Assembly (NCBI GenBank): GCA_016779445.1
Contig: JADHNP010000005.1
Coordinates: 1-58,841, forward strand
Direction: 5' to 3'
Length of the DNA stretch: 58,841 bases
From: Luminiphilus sp.
Lineage (GTDB): Bacteria > Pseudomonadota > Gammaproteobacteria > Pseudomonadales > Halieaceae
In this document: one piece after another, positions 24,475 through 33,760 of the stretch
Layout of the letters: each line of letters starts with the position of its first letter
Position numbering within the stretch: the first letter of the stretch is position 1
Notes under the pieces: model-generated
Databases searched by the model: none
What the model saw: only the letters and a program-made list of their open reading frames with translations
Told to the model about the DNA's origin: nothing
Made by a program: the position numbers and the translations under genes

Positions 24475-27400
24475 TTAAAGAGCAGGGCCCTCAAGCTCAT
24501 CTGGAAGTTGGGCACGCCCAAAAACACGCCCTCTGAGAGCGCCCACATCCTGGGCAATGAGATACAGGGTAGGGACGAGGACCAGCGTCACGCCCGTGGC
24601 GAACAAGACGCCAAAGGACAGCGATGTCACCATAGGGATCAAGAACTGCGCCTGCACACTGGTCTCAGACATAATGGGTAGCAGGCCAACAAATGTGGTC
24701 AGAGAAGTCAGAATAATCGGCCGAAAACGATCCTCTCCGGCCTGCAGGAGCGCGGAAACCAATTCCTGACCCTCATCGCGCAAGCGATTGATGCGATCAA
24801 TTAACACCAAATTGTCATTGACCACGACACCGGCGCACGCGGTGATCCCCAAAATAGAAAACAAGCTGACTTGCCACCCCAGAATCATGTGCCCAAATAT
24901 CGCCCCCATGATGCCGAAAGGCACGGCGGTAAGAACCAAAACGGGCTGCCAATATGAGCGAAAGACGACCGCCATCAAGGCATAAATAATCACCATCGCC
25001 AGCCCCATTAGTCTCAGAGTGGCCTGTCCGAATTCGATCTCTTCCTGTAACTCGCCATCCAAATTAACGAATAGATCGGGGAACTGTTGCTGCCATTTAG
25101 GAAGAAAATCCTTGAAGATCGACGCGACGATGGCTCTGGGGGCCGGGCCATCCTCCTCTACATCTGCAGCAACCTCTAGCGTGCGCAGCCGGTCCAGACG
25201 CTCCAGCTTCTGGTATCCCGGCTCGATCCGATAGGTGGCAACCGCCTCGAACGGAACTTCACCACCGCCGGGAGTACGAATATACATATCATTGAGGTTA
25301 GCAATTGCCAGGCGCTCCGATTCGGGATATCGCACCATTACCTTGACATCCTCCCTGCTACGAGGAATCCGTTGTGCCTCAGCGCCATAAAACGCTTGCC
25401 TTACCTGCCTGGCGACGTCAGCCAGCGATATCCCTAAAGTCTCGGCGGCGGGCTTCAGCTCAAGAACCAGCTCGTCTCGAGGGCTGTCAAAGCTATCAGA
25501 CACATCAAAAACCCCGGGATAGGAAAGCAGCGCCTCCCTGATATCGGTCGATATCGCCTCGAGATCCTTGACATTTCGCGACGCCAACACGAGGCGGATA
25601 GGCTTGCCAGGATCGCGAATGGTGTAATCCATCCGCACCTCCTTGGCTTGAGCCAACGCTCCGGAGTCTTTCCTGAGCTGCTTGGCAATCGCCTCGGTAT
25701 CAACTCCCTCATAGATGGTCTGAATATAAACCTCTACTGAGTTCCCATTTGCGCGACTGAAAATACCACCGACAGCAGGAATCTCCTGATACTTCGGACG
25801 CGCATTCCACTCTGTCTTGAGAGATTCAGCCGCGCCAACTACCCGCGCCATAACCCGCTCGGATGCAGCAAAAGAGCCACCCTCGGGCATCGCGATCTCG
25901 ACCTCTACGAAATCAGAATTAATGCGCGGAAAAAAAGCAGACCGCAACCAGCCTCCCCCGTACAACGCCAGACTGAAACTCAGCATCACCAAAAAGAATC
26001 CAGCTACGTAAAAATGCCGCTTCAGAGTCCATGCCAAAAAGGGACGATAACGGTGTTTGGCCACGAACATCAGCCAATCTGCGCAACGATGCCGATACGC
26101 ATCCATCTGCTTGAGAAACACCAAGTTTGCGGGCTTCTCCGGACCGAGGGTTGAGAGGTGCGCGGGCAAAATCCAGAGACACTCAATCAGCGAGAAAGTC
26201 AGGACCAATAACACGACAATGGGAATCCCTTTGGCGGCGTGAGCCCACTCACCTGGCATGAATAACATTGGCGCGAAAAACACCATTGTGCTGATCACCG
26301 CGAACAATACGGGTTTGAAAACTTCCCTGACGCCATGGAGTGCTGCGGTATTCCCCGACAGACCTGTCATTTGCGTAGTATGGATAGATTCTCCAACGAT
26401 AATGGCATCATCCACGACGATGCCAAGCACAAGCAAAAATGCGAACAGCGAAATCATGTTCAGCCCTACGCCCGCGTAGGGCAGGAGCAAGAATGCTCCA
26501 AGGAAAGCCACCGCAATGCCCACCGATACCCAAATTGCCACCGCGGGCCTCAGAAATAACACCAGAACCAAAAACACCAGCACCAGTCCACCAAAACCAT
26601 TTTTCAGCAACGTCTCTACCCGGCCCTTAAACGGTACTGCTGCATCACGCCAAAAAGTCAGTGTCGCGCCGTCTGGCAGATTCGGGGCTTGCTGAGAAAC
26701 CCAATCAGCGATCACGCGTGACGACTGCACCACATCCGGATTCGTGGTGACGTAAGCAAAGAGTGCATGACCCGGCATGCCATTAAATCGACTCAGCGTA
26801 TCGGTATCCTCAAAGGCATCTTGGATCGAGGCTATCTCCCCGAGGTAGATCTGGGTACCGTCACGTGCAGTCACCACCACAATCCGCTCAAAGTCCGCGC
26901 GGTCGTAGGCCTGCCCCCTCGTTTGGACACGAATATCCCCGTCCTGACCCTTAATCGCCCCGGCAGGCAAATTCAGCGAGGCAGATTGAATTGCCGCAAC
27001 AACGTCATCAAAAGACAGGTTGAAGCGTCTGAGGTCAGTCTCAGAGACATTGACCGAGACTTCGTAGCGGCGGGGAGATACGAGATCAACAACCGAGATC
27101 CAAGGTTGCCGCGCGAGGTCATCGCGCAGCGTCTCGCCAAGCTCCTTCAACTCCCACTCGTCCAATTCTCCCGCTAGCTGCACAATCCCCAAAAGGTGCC
27201 GGTAAACCAGCTCGGTCACCACAGGGCGCTCTGCGTCATTCGGGAAGGTGGTAATCGCGTCTACCCGGGTTTTGATCTCGTTAGTCAGACGTTGCGTCGG
27301 AAAATCAGGAAGTGCCTCGACCACGACTTGGCCCAACCCATCTGAAGCGGTAGACCGAATCTCTTTGATCCCGTCGAGATCGTGAATAGCTTCCTCCACA

Positions 27401-27609
27401 CGAACACATATTTGTTCTTCAACTTCCCTTGGACTCGCGCCGGGAAAGGGCATCGAGATACTGATGCGATCAATAACTGGGGTGGGGAAAAACTGTTTGT
27501 CTAGGCCGGGAATGCTATAGAGGCCTCCTATCACCAACACCACCATTAATAGATTGGCGGCGATCGGATTGGATACGAACCAGCCCAGCAGACCAGGTTT
27601 ATCAGCCAC
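24475..27609 (-). CDS. RND-family efflux permease (HAE1-like)
   Basis: This 1044-residue inner-membrane proton antiporter of the RND superfamily has the usual two repeats of six membrane helices, each followed by a large periplasmic loop. The N-terminus shows the FFPTPVIDRISISMPFPGAS segment and helix 4 the VVDDAIIVGESI acidic motif. It would export hydrophobic or organic substances with the adaptor encoded just upstream; the two overlap by 8 bp. No TolC-type outer-membrane gene is nearby, so an unlinked one must serve. The substrate is unknown. Confidence 0.92.
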   Translation of the reverse strand: MADKPGLLGWFVSNPIAANLLMVVLVIGGLYSIPGLDKQFFPTPVIDRISISMPFPGASPREVEEQICVRVEEAIHDLDGIKEIRSTASDGLGQVVVEALPDFPTQRLTNEIKTRVDAITTFPNDAERPVVTELVYRHLLGIVQLAGELDEWELKELGETLRDDLARQPWISVVDLVSPRRYEVSVNVSETDLRRFNLSFDDVVAAIQSASLNLPAGAIKGQDGDIRVQTRGQAYDRADFERIVVVTARDGTQIYLGEIASIQDAFEDTDTLSRFNGMPGHALFAYVTTNPDVVQSSRVIADWVSQQAPNLPDGATLTFWRDAAVPFKGRVETLLKNGFGGLVLVFLVLVLFLRPAVAIWVSVGIAVAFLGAFLLLPYAGVGLNMISLFAFLLVLGIVVDDAIIVGESIHTTQMTGLSGNTAALHGVREVFKPVLFAVISTMVFFAPMLFMPGEWAHAAKGIPIVVLLVLTFSLIECLWILPAHLSTLGPEKPANLVFLKQMDAYRHRCADWLMFVAKHRYRPFLAWTLKRHFYVAGFFLVMLSFSLALYGGGWLRSAFFPRINSDFVEVEIAMPEGGSFAASERVMARVVGAAESLKTEWNARPKYQEIPAVGGIFSRANGNSVEVYIQTIYEGVDTEAIAKQLRKDSGALAQAKEVRMDYTIRDPGKPIRLVLASRNVKDLEAISTDIREALLSYPGVFDVSDSFDSPRDELVLELKPAAETLGISLADVARQVRQAFYGAEAQRIPRSREDVKVMVRYPESERLAIANLNDMYIRTPGGGEVPFEAVATYRIEPGYQKLERLDRLRTLEVAADVEEDGPAPRAIVASIFKDFLPKWQQQFPDLFVNLDGELQEEIEFGQATLRLMGLAMVIIYALMAVVFRSYWQPVLVLTAVPFGIMGAIFGHMILGWQVSLFSILGITACAGVVVNDNLVLIDRINRLRDEGQELVSALLQAGEDRFRPIILTSLTTFVGLLPIMSETSVQAQFLIPMVTSLSFGVLFATGVTLVLVPTLYLIAQDVGALRGRVFGRAQLPDELEGPAL

Positions 27610-28795
27610 TGGTCGGCCTCAGTGCAGTCACTTCGATCGCAGAGCCGGATGCCAAAAGGCTGCTCTGTTCTGCGACGATCTGAACGCCGGCCGCAACGCC
27701 GCGTACCCACACCCGGTCTTGCTCCCGACGGAGCAACTCAACTGAGAGACGCTCCAGCCGGCTATTCTCATTTACCCAGAGCACCGTGTTATCGCCGCGC
27801 AGGGCCGTTGCAGGCAGTTCAACTGCTTGTTGAATGGGCTTGCCGCTGATACTGGCTTCCACAAACAGTCCGGGAGTCAACGGTGGCCTCCGCGATCCAC
27901 TGCTAGCAAAAGGATCGCTGACCTCCGCAATCGCGAAAGTGACCCGGCTGTCTCTATCTATGCTGGCCTCGACCCGCGCTATCTGACCCTGCCACTGCCA
28001 GCGCTCACCGCCAAACCGTGCGCTTAGCACAACCTCGGGATAAGCCTCTGAGGCGGTCTCAAAAAGTGGCAGCTCCAGCAGAGCCAGCTGTGAGTCACTG
28101 ATAGGCAAATGAATCTCTACCCGATCAGTGGCGTAGATGTGCGCCAGCACGGTGCCCGGCGCGACGAACTGCCCCAGGTCAGCCGATTTCTTCTCCAGGC
28201 GCCCGTCAAATGGCGCGCGAACAGTCGTGCGCTCTAGCGCGAGTTTGGCCGCAGCCACATCGGCTTTAGCCGCCAGCAATGATGCCTCAGCGGCCCGCAA
28301 CTGCGGCTTGCGCAGAAACAGATCGTTTGCCTCGCTGGTGCCCAAATCACGCCACTCGCGCTGCGCCTGCAAATTACGACCACGTTCCTCAGCCACCCGT
28401 TGGGCAGCGGCAGCCTCCTGCGCCTCGGCGCGCGCAATCGCGAATTGATAGTCTGCTTTTTCCAACTCAAGAAGGATGTCGCCCGCTTTAAAAAAACGAC
28501 CATCGAGAAACCGATCACTAACGGTCTCGACTTTACCGCTCACCTGGGCCACAAGAACGACACGTCGGACAGGTTCTACGGTGCCCTGAGTCCTTACCGC
28601 GATACTGTGTTCGGAGGGTTCAGCCACGATAATCTCGACCAGAGGTCGGCGGGGCTCAGGCAGTTGTGTTGGTTGAGTAGCAGGCTTACCAACCAGCACC
28701 AGAAAACAGACCGCCAAACCTCCTGTTGTAAACAACACCGAGCCAAGCAAGCGGCGGCGGGTAAAACGACTGGATTTGGCGCTCACGTCAGACAT
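27602..28795 (-). CDS. RND efflux periplasmic adaptor (membrane fusion protein)
   Basis: This 397-residue adaptor has an N-terminal membrane anchor (GSVLFTTGGLAVCFLVLVG), a lipoyl half-motif, a coiled-coil hairpin rich in Ala, Glu and Arg (FAIARAEAQEAAAAQRVAEE), the second lipoyl half (VRAPFDGRLEKKSADLGQFV) and beta-barrel domains. It bridges the permease and an outer-membrane channel. It is first in a two-gene operon, with the permease start inside its end. Confidence 0.92.
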   Translation of the reverse strand: MSDVSAKSSRFTRRRLLGSVLFTTGGLAVCFLVLVGKPATQPTQLPEPRRPLVEIIVAEPSEHSIAVRTQGTVEPVRRVVLVAQVSGKVETVSDRFLDGRFFKAGDILLELEKADYQFAIARAEAQEAAAAQRVAEERGRNLQAQREWRDLGTSEANDLFLRKPQLRAAEASLLAAKADVAAAKLALERTTVRAPFDGRLEKKSADLGQFVAPGTVLAHIYATDRVEIHLPISDSQLALLELPLFETASEAYPEVVLSARFGGERWQWQGQIARVEASIDRDSRVTFAIAEVSDPFASSGSRRPPLTPGLFVEASISGKPIQQAVELPATALRGDNTVLWVNENSRLERLSVELLRREQDRVWVRGVAAGVQIVAEQSSLLASGSAIEVTALRPTSG

Positions 28796-29211
28796 GGCTA
28801 ATTAATTACTCTCCCTGTAGACAAGGAAACTGGGGCGCTGTTGCCGTTTTTCAACACGCCAGTCGAAAAATCCACGTCAGCACTTACGTTGAGGGTGACA
28901 CGGCCCCGCACATCACGCCCCCTAAGAGGGCGGCGCAGTGTAGCGGTTTATGCTCGAAACTGGTATTTAGCCGATTGTGCAAAGCTACCAATCCACTCTG
29001 CGCAAACGCTAACAGATGCCGTCCGTCGCTTGCCGCTCAAAGAGAGGGGAAATTAGTGCATCACTTGGACAGCACAGGTGAGTAGCCGCTGGCAAAAACG
29101 GCGTGTCAGTGTGCAAAATTGCCAAGCCAACCGTCTATTCTAGAGGGCAGATTCTAATTTCTAGCCCCACACTACGCGGGTAATCAGAGCACGCTACCAA
29201 GGAGGCGCGTC
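28796..29211. other. 416-bp gene-free gap upstream of pump operon and phasin-like gene
   Basis: The gap must hold both divergent promoters. A short open frame (28841-29056, plus) has no ribosome site and a composition unlike its neighbours, so I do not call it. I see no clear palindrome or RNA gene here. Confidence 0.5.
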
Positions 29212-29715
29212 ATGGCAAAAGCCAAAACTAAAGCAATACCCAAAGCAGCGGCAAAGAAAGCGGCTAGTAAGAAAGCACCCGCCAAGGCCAAAAAGGCGCC
29301 CACTACGGCCAAAAAAGCTCCGGTGAAGAAAAAACCGGCTGCAAAAACCCAGGCCAAGGCAAGCACCAAGTCAAAGACTCGAGCACGACCCAAGGCCATC
29401 GACACTGGCCGTAATGCTCTACTCGCTGGTCTAGGCGTCTACGGTAAGGCCTACGACCAGTTACTTGAGCAGTTCTCTAGCCTGCAGGAACAGGTAGATG
29501 ACGCGCAAAGCCGACTGACTGAGCGCCGCAAGCAAGCGGAAGACCTCTACAAGTCACTGGTCAAACGCGGCACAACAGTGGAGAAAGATGCGCTGAAGGC
29601 CCTCGCTGATCTTGAGCTGGATTCTCTGGCAGATCGCTCAAAGCTCGAAGCTCAGATGAAGAAAGCCAAGTCCCGCTTTGAAAAGCTGAGAACAAAGTTC
29701 GGCAAAGCGGCTTAA
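29212..29715 (+). CDS. Phasin-like protein with N-terminal histone-H1-like tail
   Basis: This 167-residue protein has residues 1-62 almost wholly Lys, Ala and Pro with AKK and KKAP repeats, like histone H1 or the tail of PhaF/AlgP. Residues 65-165 resemble the PhaF/PhaI-type granule-associated domain: RNALLAGLGVYGKAYDQ, then a long amphipathic coiled coil. In pseudomonad PhaF the order is the reverse, phasin first and basic tail last. PhaF binds PHA granules and DNA and helps granule segregation, so this protein may do the same. GGAGG precedes the ATG. A strong terminator follows, then a PhaD-like regulator. Confidence 0.78.
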   Translation: MAKAKTKAIPKAAAKKAASKKAPAKAKKAPTTAKKAPVKKKPAAKTQAKASTKSKTRARPKAIDTGRNALLAGLGVYGKAYDQLLEQFSSLQEQVDDAQSRLTERRKQAEDLYKSLVKRGTTVEKDALKALADLELDSLADRSKLEAQMKKAKSRFEKLRTKFGKAA

Positions 29716-29742
29716 GTAACCATCCGGTCCGGATTATTTATG

Positions 29743-29766
29743 GGGGAGCTTATGCTCCCCTTTTTT
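29743..29766 (+). terminator. Rho-independent terminator of the phasin-like gene
   Basis: GGGGAGC-TTAT-GCTCCCC is a perfect 7-bp stem followed by TTTTTT. Confidence 0.93.
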
Positions 29767-29924
29767 ACGGCTTGGACTTGCTGATGATCTTGGCTATCGC
29801 GGTATCGCGCCCGGTAGAGCAGCGCTCTTCTACCCTACCTGTTACCCGAATGATCATTGCCATCACGTAAATCACCAGTTTGCACGAGAGTTCTCGACGC
29901 CTCATCGCGCTACAATCCTTAGCC

Positions 29925-30587
29925 ATGAAAACGGCACAACGTATTCTTCTGACCGCGACACGCCTGTTCAACGAGCAGGGTGAGCGAAACGTAACGGCCA
30001 ATGATATTGCGTTGGAGCTGGATATCAGCCCAGGTAACCTTTACTACCACTTTAAGGGAAAAGACGGGATCCTTTCGGCACTTTTCGCCGATTACTATAG
30101 GGAGCTGGCAAGTTTGCTGGCCGCTCCTCTCATCGACGACAGCTTTTTAGATCAGAGCAATCCACTGGAACGCGGTTGGCTTTTTTTGACCGTGCTACTA
30201 GAGGTGATGTATCAGCATCGCTTCCTGTATCTCAATCAGAGTGACCTGATGCAGCGGTACCCCGAGATAGACCGAGGTATGCGCCGTCTAATGGCTCTGA
30301 AAAAGCGTTCAGCAGCTCAGTTGGCGACAGACTTACTCGCGTCAGCCGACGCAATACCGCCAACCGCCAGGCCGGAACATATCGCCGATAGCATGGCAAT
30401 GACGCTGATGTACTGGCTGAGCTTCGAGCAATTTGCGGGCGAATCGCTGAGTGCTCAACAATCGATTCACCGGGCGGTGTTGCAGGTACTTTCGCACTGT
30501 GCCCCGTATTTGGGAGAAAAACAGGGCGATTTTTTTGCAGAATGTGAACTAATCAATACTCGATTACTCGAAAAATCGTCTTCATGA
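29925..30587 (+). CDS. PhaD-like TetR-family regulator
   Basis: This 220-residue TetR protein has an N-terminus, MKTAQRILLTATRLFNEQGE, and a recognition segment, DISPGNLYYHFKGKDGIL, that closely resemble PhaD of pseudomonads, the activator of the pha granule genes. I use the ATG at 29925, which aligns with PhaD, not the upstream start at 29880; neither has a good ribosome site. It follows the phasin-like gene by 209 bp, matching the phaD-phaF association of pseudomonads, although synthase genes are absent here. Assignment to PhaD is from memory of that family and not a computed alignment. Confidence 0.8.
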   Translation: MKTAQRILLTATRLFNEQGERNVTANDIALELDISPGNLYYHFKGKDGILSALFADYYRELASLLAAPLIDDSFLDQSNPLERGWLFLTVLLEVMYQHRFLYLNQSDLMQRYPEIDRGMRRLMALKKRSAAQLATDLLASADAIPPTARPEHIADSMAMTLMYWLSFEQFAGESLSAQQSIHRAVLQVLSHCAPYLGEKQGDFFAECELINTRLLEKSSS

Positions 30588-30682
30588 GGTACTATTCAGC
30601 TTGTATTTGCGCAGATCCTGTCTTGGCTGACGCATGTGCATACACGTGCCGATAAATCACACTGAAAAGATGGAGTGAAAAC

Positions 30683-31165
30683 ATGACTATTGCCGTAGGA
30701 GATTGCATCCCCGATTGCGCCCTGTCCGTCATGGGTAGTGAGGGTCCAGCGCCGGTTTCCACCGCAGACCTCTTCAATAACAACAAGATCCTTATGTTTG
30801 CCGTGCCTGGAGCGTTCACTCCGGGGTGTTCGATGACACATTTGCCCGGCTATGTAGTCAACGCGGACAAAATTAAGGAAATGGGTGTCGACGGAATCAT
30901 TTGCCTGTCAGTCAATGACGCCTTCGTAATGCACGCTTGGGGTGAGGCACAAAATGCCAATGGCTCTATTGTGATGCTTGCTGATGGCAACGGAGAGTTC
31001 ACTCAGGCGCTCGGCTTGGAAATGGACGCAACCGGCTTTGGTATGGCGATGCGCAGCCAACGTTACGCCTTGATCGCCGAAGATGGCAAGATCACGCACC
31101 TTAACGTCGAGGATGGGCCGGGTGTAGACGTCAGCTCCGCCGAATCGATGATGGCGCTTCTCTGA
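30683..31165 (+). CDS. Peroxiredoxin, Prx5 type
   Basis: This 160-residue peroxiredoxin of the Prx5 subfamily has its active site in PGAFTPGCSMTHLPGYV with the peroxidatic cysteine near residue 48. The length and the closing VEDGPGVDVSSAESM fit the family. It reduces hydrogen or lipid peroxides with glutathione/glutaredoxin or thioredoxin. ATGGAG precedes the ATG. An imperfect palindrome, GCATGTG and CACGTGC, lies upstream near 30630-30647 and might be an operator. It is transcribed alone. Confidence 0.9.
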   Translation: MTIAVGDCIPDCALSVMGSEGPAPVSTADLFNNNKILMFAVPGAFTPGCSMTHLPGYVVNADKIKEMGVDGIICLSVNDAFVMHAWGEAQNANGSIVMLADGNGEFTQALGLEMDATGFGMAMRSQRYALIAEDGKITHLNVEDGPGVDVSSAESMMALL

Positions 31166-31179
31166 CAAAATCTGTTTAC

Positions 31180-31213
31180 CACGCCGCAACGGGCTCCTGC
31201 TCATTGCGGCGTG
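31180..31213 (+). terminator. Hairpin after peroxiredoxin gene
   Basis: CACGCCGCAA and TTGCGGCGTG form a perfect 10-bp stem around a 14-base loop, 14 bp after the stop. No T-run follows, so intrinsic termination is uncertain; 3' end protection is also possible. Confidence 0.5.
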
Positions 31214-31295
31214 TCGCCGCCTCCAGCAACACTTATCTGACCGCGCGTTACGATGCAGACATTCTGGTCGGTGTAACCCTCTAGCTCGAGCGCAG

Positions 31296-32687
31296 TCAGG
31301 TCAGTCTAACCCACAGTGTTGTAGCGATAACCACCGCACCGATCAGATTCAGGAATAACCCCTCTCTTACCATTCTCTGAATAGGAAGCTCTCCCGTGCC
31401 GAAAGCCACAGCATTGGGAGCAGTGGCGACGGGTAGCATAAAGGCACAGCTTGCACTCATAGCGGCTGGCACCATCAACCATAACGGGTCGATCCTCACT
31501 GAAATCGCGACTGCCGCCAGTACGGGCATCAACAGTGCTGTCGTTGCCGTATTGGAGGTGGCCTCGGTGAGGAAAGTGACCACCAGCGCCATGAGCAACA
31601 TCGTCACGAAAATCGGCAGCACGGCGAGTTGCGTCAGTGCCTCTCCTACTTCAGCACTCAAGCCTGAAACAACAAAACCGCGAGCTAAGCAGATACCACC
31701 GCCAAAAAGCAACAGAACACCCCAAGGAATCGCACTGGCCTGGTGCCACTCGATCAGTGGCGCGCCCTCTTTATCGCGGACGACAAATAATGCCAGCACG
31801 GCGATTAACGCCACAGACGCGTCATTGGCAGCAGGCAAATGCAACCACTGTCGCCAACCACCAAAAGGCTCTGCTCGCGTTATCCAAGCGAGGGCTGTGA
31901 GAGCAAAAATAATGAGAACACGCCTTTCCGCGCTTCGCCAAGGACCCACCACCGGCAAGGTGACTTTGAGTTCGGCGGGAAGATCTCGAGTGACCCACCA
32001 CCATGCCGACGGCAGCAATAGTGCAATAACTGGTAGCCCCCATGACATCCACTGACCAAAGCTAATAACCTCGTTGGTCGTTGACTCGTAGACTTGGACA
32101 AAAATCAAATTGGGCGGTGTGCCAATAGGCGTTCCCAAACCACCGATACTGCAAGACCAAGCGAGCCCCAACAGTAGAGGAACTGCCAGACGCTGACGAT
32201 CAGAACAGGACGCCAATACCGCCAGCGCCACAGGCATGAGCATCAGTGCGGATGCGGTGTTGGAAATCCACATGCTCAGCGCGGCGCCCGCCAACATAAA
32301 GCCCAAAACCAAGCGGCGAGGATTGTGTCCGCCAACTAGGTGCACCACTGTCAGGGCGACGCGATGGTGCGCACCCGTGCTCTCCATCCCTCGTGACAGC
32401 AAAAAGCCACCCATCAATAAGATAATGAGCGGCGAACCCACTGACGCACCCACCTGATCAACCGTCAAGATGCCAGCAGCCGGCAAGACTGCAATGGGCA
32501 GTAACGATGTTACGGGAATCGGAATAGGCTCAAAGATCCACCACACCACACACAGCCATCCGAGCACGGCCGTGATGACAATATCCGGGCTGTAGTCAAG
32601 TGACAGGAGAATCAGGCTGAGTAAAAAGCCCGTAATCACACCCGGCCAAACCGTTCGCCTCGGATCAAGGTAGGTCATTATATTCAT
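31296..32687 (-). CDS. DASS-family (SLC13-like) anion transporter
   Basis: This 463-residue inner-membrane protein has about 12 hydrophobic segments and DASS signatures: WISNTASALMLMPVALAVLASC in the first half and LTEATSNTATTALLMPVLAAV in the second, each with the SNT motif that coordinates sodium and carboxylate. It probably imports dicarboxylates (succinate, malate or similar) with sodium; sulphate or another anion is possible. GAGGGAG lies 10 bp before the ATG. It is divergent from moaA across only 45 bp. Confidence 0.88.
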   Translation of the reverse strand: MNIMTYLDPRRTVWPGVITGFLLSLILLSLDYSPDIVITAVLGWLCVVWWIFEPIPIPVTSLLPIAVLPAAGILTVDQVGASVGSPLIILLMGGFLLSRGMESTGAHHRVALTVVHLVGGHNPRRLVLGFMLAGAALSMWISNTASALMLMPVALAVLASCSDRQRLAVPLLLGLAWSCSIGGLGTPIGTPPNLIFVQVYESTTNEVISFGQWMSWGLPVIALLLPSAWWWVTRDLPAELKVTLPVVGPWRSAERRVLIIFALTALAWITRAEPFGGWRQWLHLPAANDASVALIAVLALFVVRDKEGAPLIEWHQASAIPWGVLLLFGGGICLARGFVVSGLSAEVGEALTQLAVLPIFVTMLLMALVVTFLTEATSNTATTALLMPVLAAVAISVRIDPLWLMVPAAMSASCAFMLPVATAPNAVAFGTGELPIQRMVREGLFLNLIGAVVIATTLWVRLT

Positions 32688-32732
32688 CTACTGTATGCTC
32701 CCTCACCCTGCGCCCTTGTGTAAACTCCTCGC

Positions 32733-33737
32733 ATGTCAATAATGCCCGACTCGCAACTGATCGACGGATTCGGTCGAAAGATCTCGTATCTGCGACTGTC
32801 TATTACCGATCGATGTGATTTCCGATGCCAATACTGCATGGCGGAAACGATGCAATTTCTTCCTCGCTCAGAGGTGCTCACAATCGAGGAGTTACTGCGA
32901 GTCGCTCGCATCTTCACGGAGCTAGGTGTTCGCAAAATTCGGGTGACCGGTGGCGAACCACTGGTGCGTAAAGGTGCTGGTGATCTGTTCATGGGGCTAG
33001 GGGCGCTCCCCGGCCTCCAAACACTCGCCGTGACCACGAATGGCAGTCAGCTCCCCAGCACCGCGCAATCGCTGAAAGACGCGGGAGTGCGGTCACTGAA
33101 TATCAGTCTGGATAGTCTGCATCCGGCGCGCTTTCGAGACATTACTCGGGTAGGGGATTTACAGGTCGTATTACGAGGCATTGATGCCGCGGTGGCGGCA
33201 GGGTTCGAACGTATCCGTCTCAATGCCGTAGTGTTAGACGGCCTAAACCGGGATGAGGTGTTATCACTCACCCAATTTGCCATTGAAAAGCGCATTCATA
33301 TTGCCTTTATCGAAGAAATGCCCCTAGGTCAGGTAACAGTGGGTGGCAAAGCGTTGGCTTACGTGTCCTCGGAGACTTTGCTAGAAGAGCTGGGTAACCA
33401 CTACTCGCTGGAACCACTAGTCAGCGACGATATCGCCGGCCCCTCAAGAGACTTCCGTATCAGCGGCACAGAAACCGAACTGGGATTCATTTCTCCTCAT
33501 AGTCACAATTTCTGCAGTAGCTGTAATCGGCTGCGCATCAGCGCCGAAGGTCGTCTTCTGATGTGCCTTGGCAATGAAGAATCCATTGATTTGCGGGCCT
33601 TATTGCGATCAGGGGATTCCGATGAGCGGATCAAAAGCACTATCATTGACAGTCTCGTATTAAAACCCGAGCGGCATGTCTTCGACCGTCCTGAAGAACC
33701 GCAAATCGTTCGCTTTATGAACGCTACTGGCGGCTGA
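32733..33737 (+). CDS. moaA: GTP 3',8-cyclase MoaA
   Basis: This 334-residue radical SAM enzyme has the N-terminal cluster C28-x3-C32-x2-C35 (CDFRCQYC), the C-terminal cluster in HNFCSSCNRLRI with a third cysteine in LLMCLG, and the essential C-terminal Gly-Gly (NATGG). It makes the cyclic precursor of molybdopterin with MoaC. It is followed within 23 bp by a MoxR ATPase and then a VWA protein, so the operon joins cofactor synthesis to a likely metalloenzyme maturation pair. The other moa genes are not in the window. Confidence 0.95.
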   Translation: MSIMPDSQLIDGFGRKISYLRLSITDRCDFRCQYCMAETMQFLPRSEVLTIEELLRVARIFTELGVRKIRVTGGEPLVRKGAGDLFMGLGALPGLQTLAVTTNGSQLPSTAQSLKDAGVRSLNISLDSLHPARFRDITRVGDLQVVLRGIDAAVAAGFERIRLNAVVLDGLNRDEVLSLTQFAIEKRIHIAFIEEMPLGQVTVGGKALAYVSSETLLEELGNHYSLEPLVSDDIAGPSRDFRISGTETELGFISPHSHNFCSSCNRLRISAEGRLLMCLGNEESIDLRALLRSGDSDERIKSTIIDSLVLKPERHVFDRPEEPQIVRFMNATGG

Positions 33738-33760
33738 CGCCACGAATCTGAGAAAACACT

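Noticed and set aside
28841-29056. 71-residue frame in the gap before the phasin-like gene
   Set aside because: No ribosome site, an Arg-rich composition typical of chance frames, and no family.
31396-32055. 219-residue plus-strand frame
   Set aside because: It is antisense to the DASS transporter, which has clear family motifs; the frame has no ribosome site or family.
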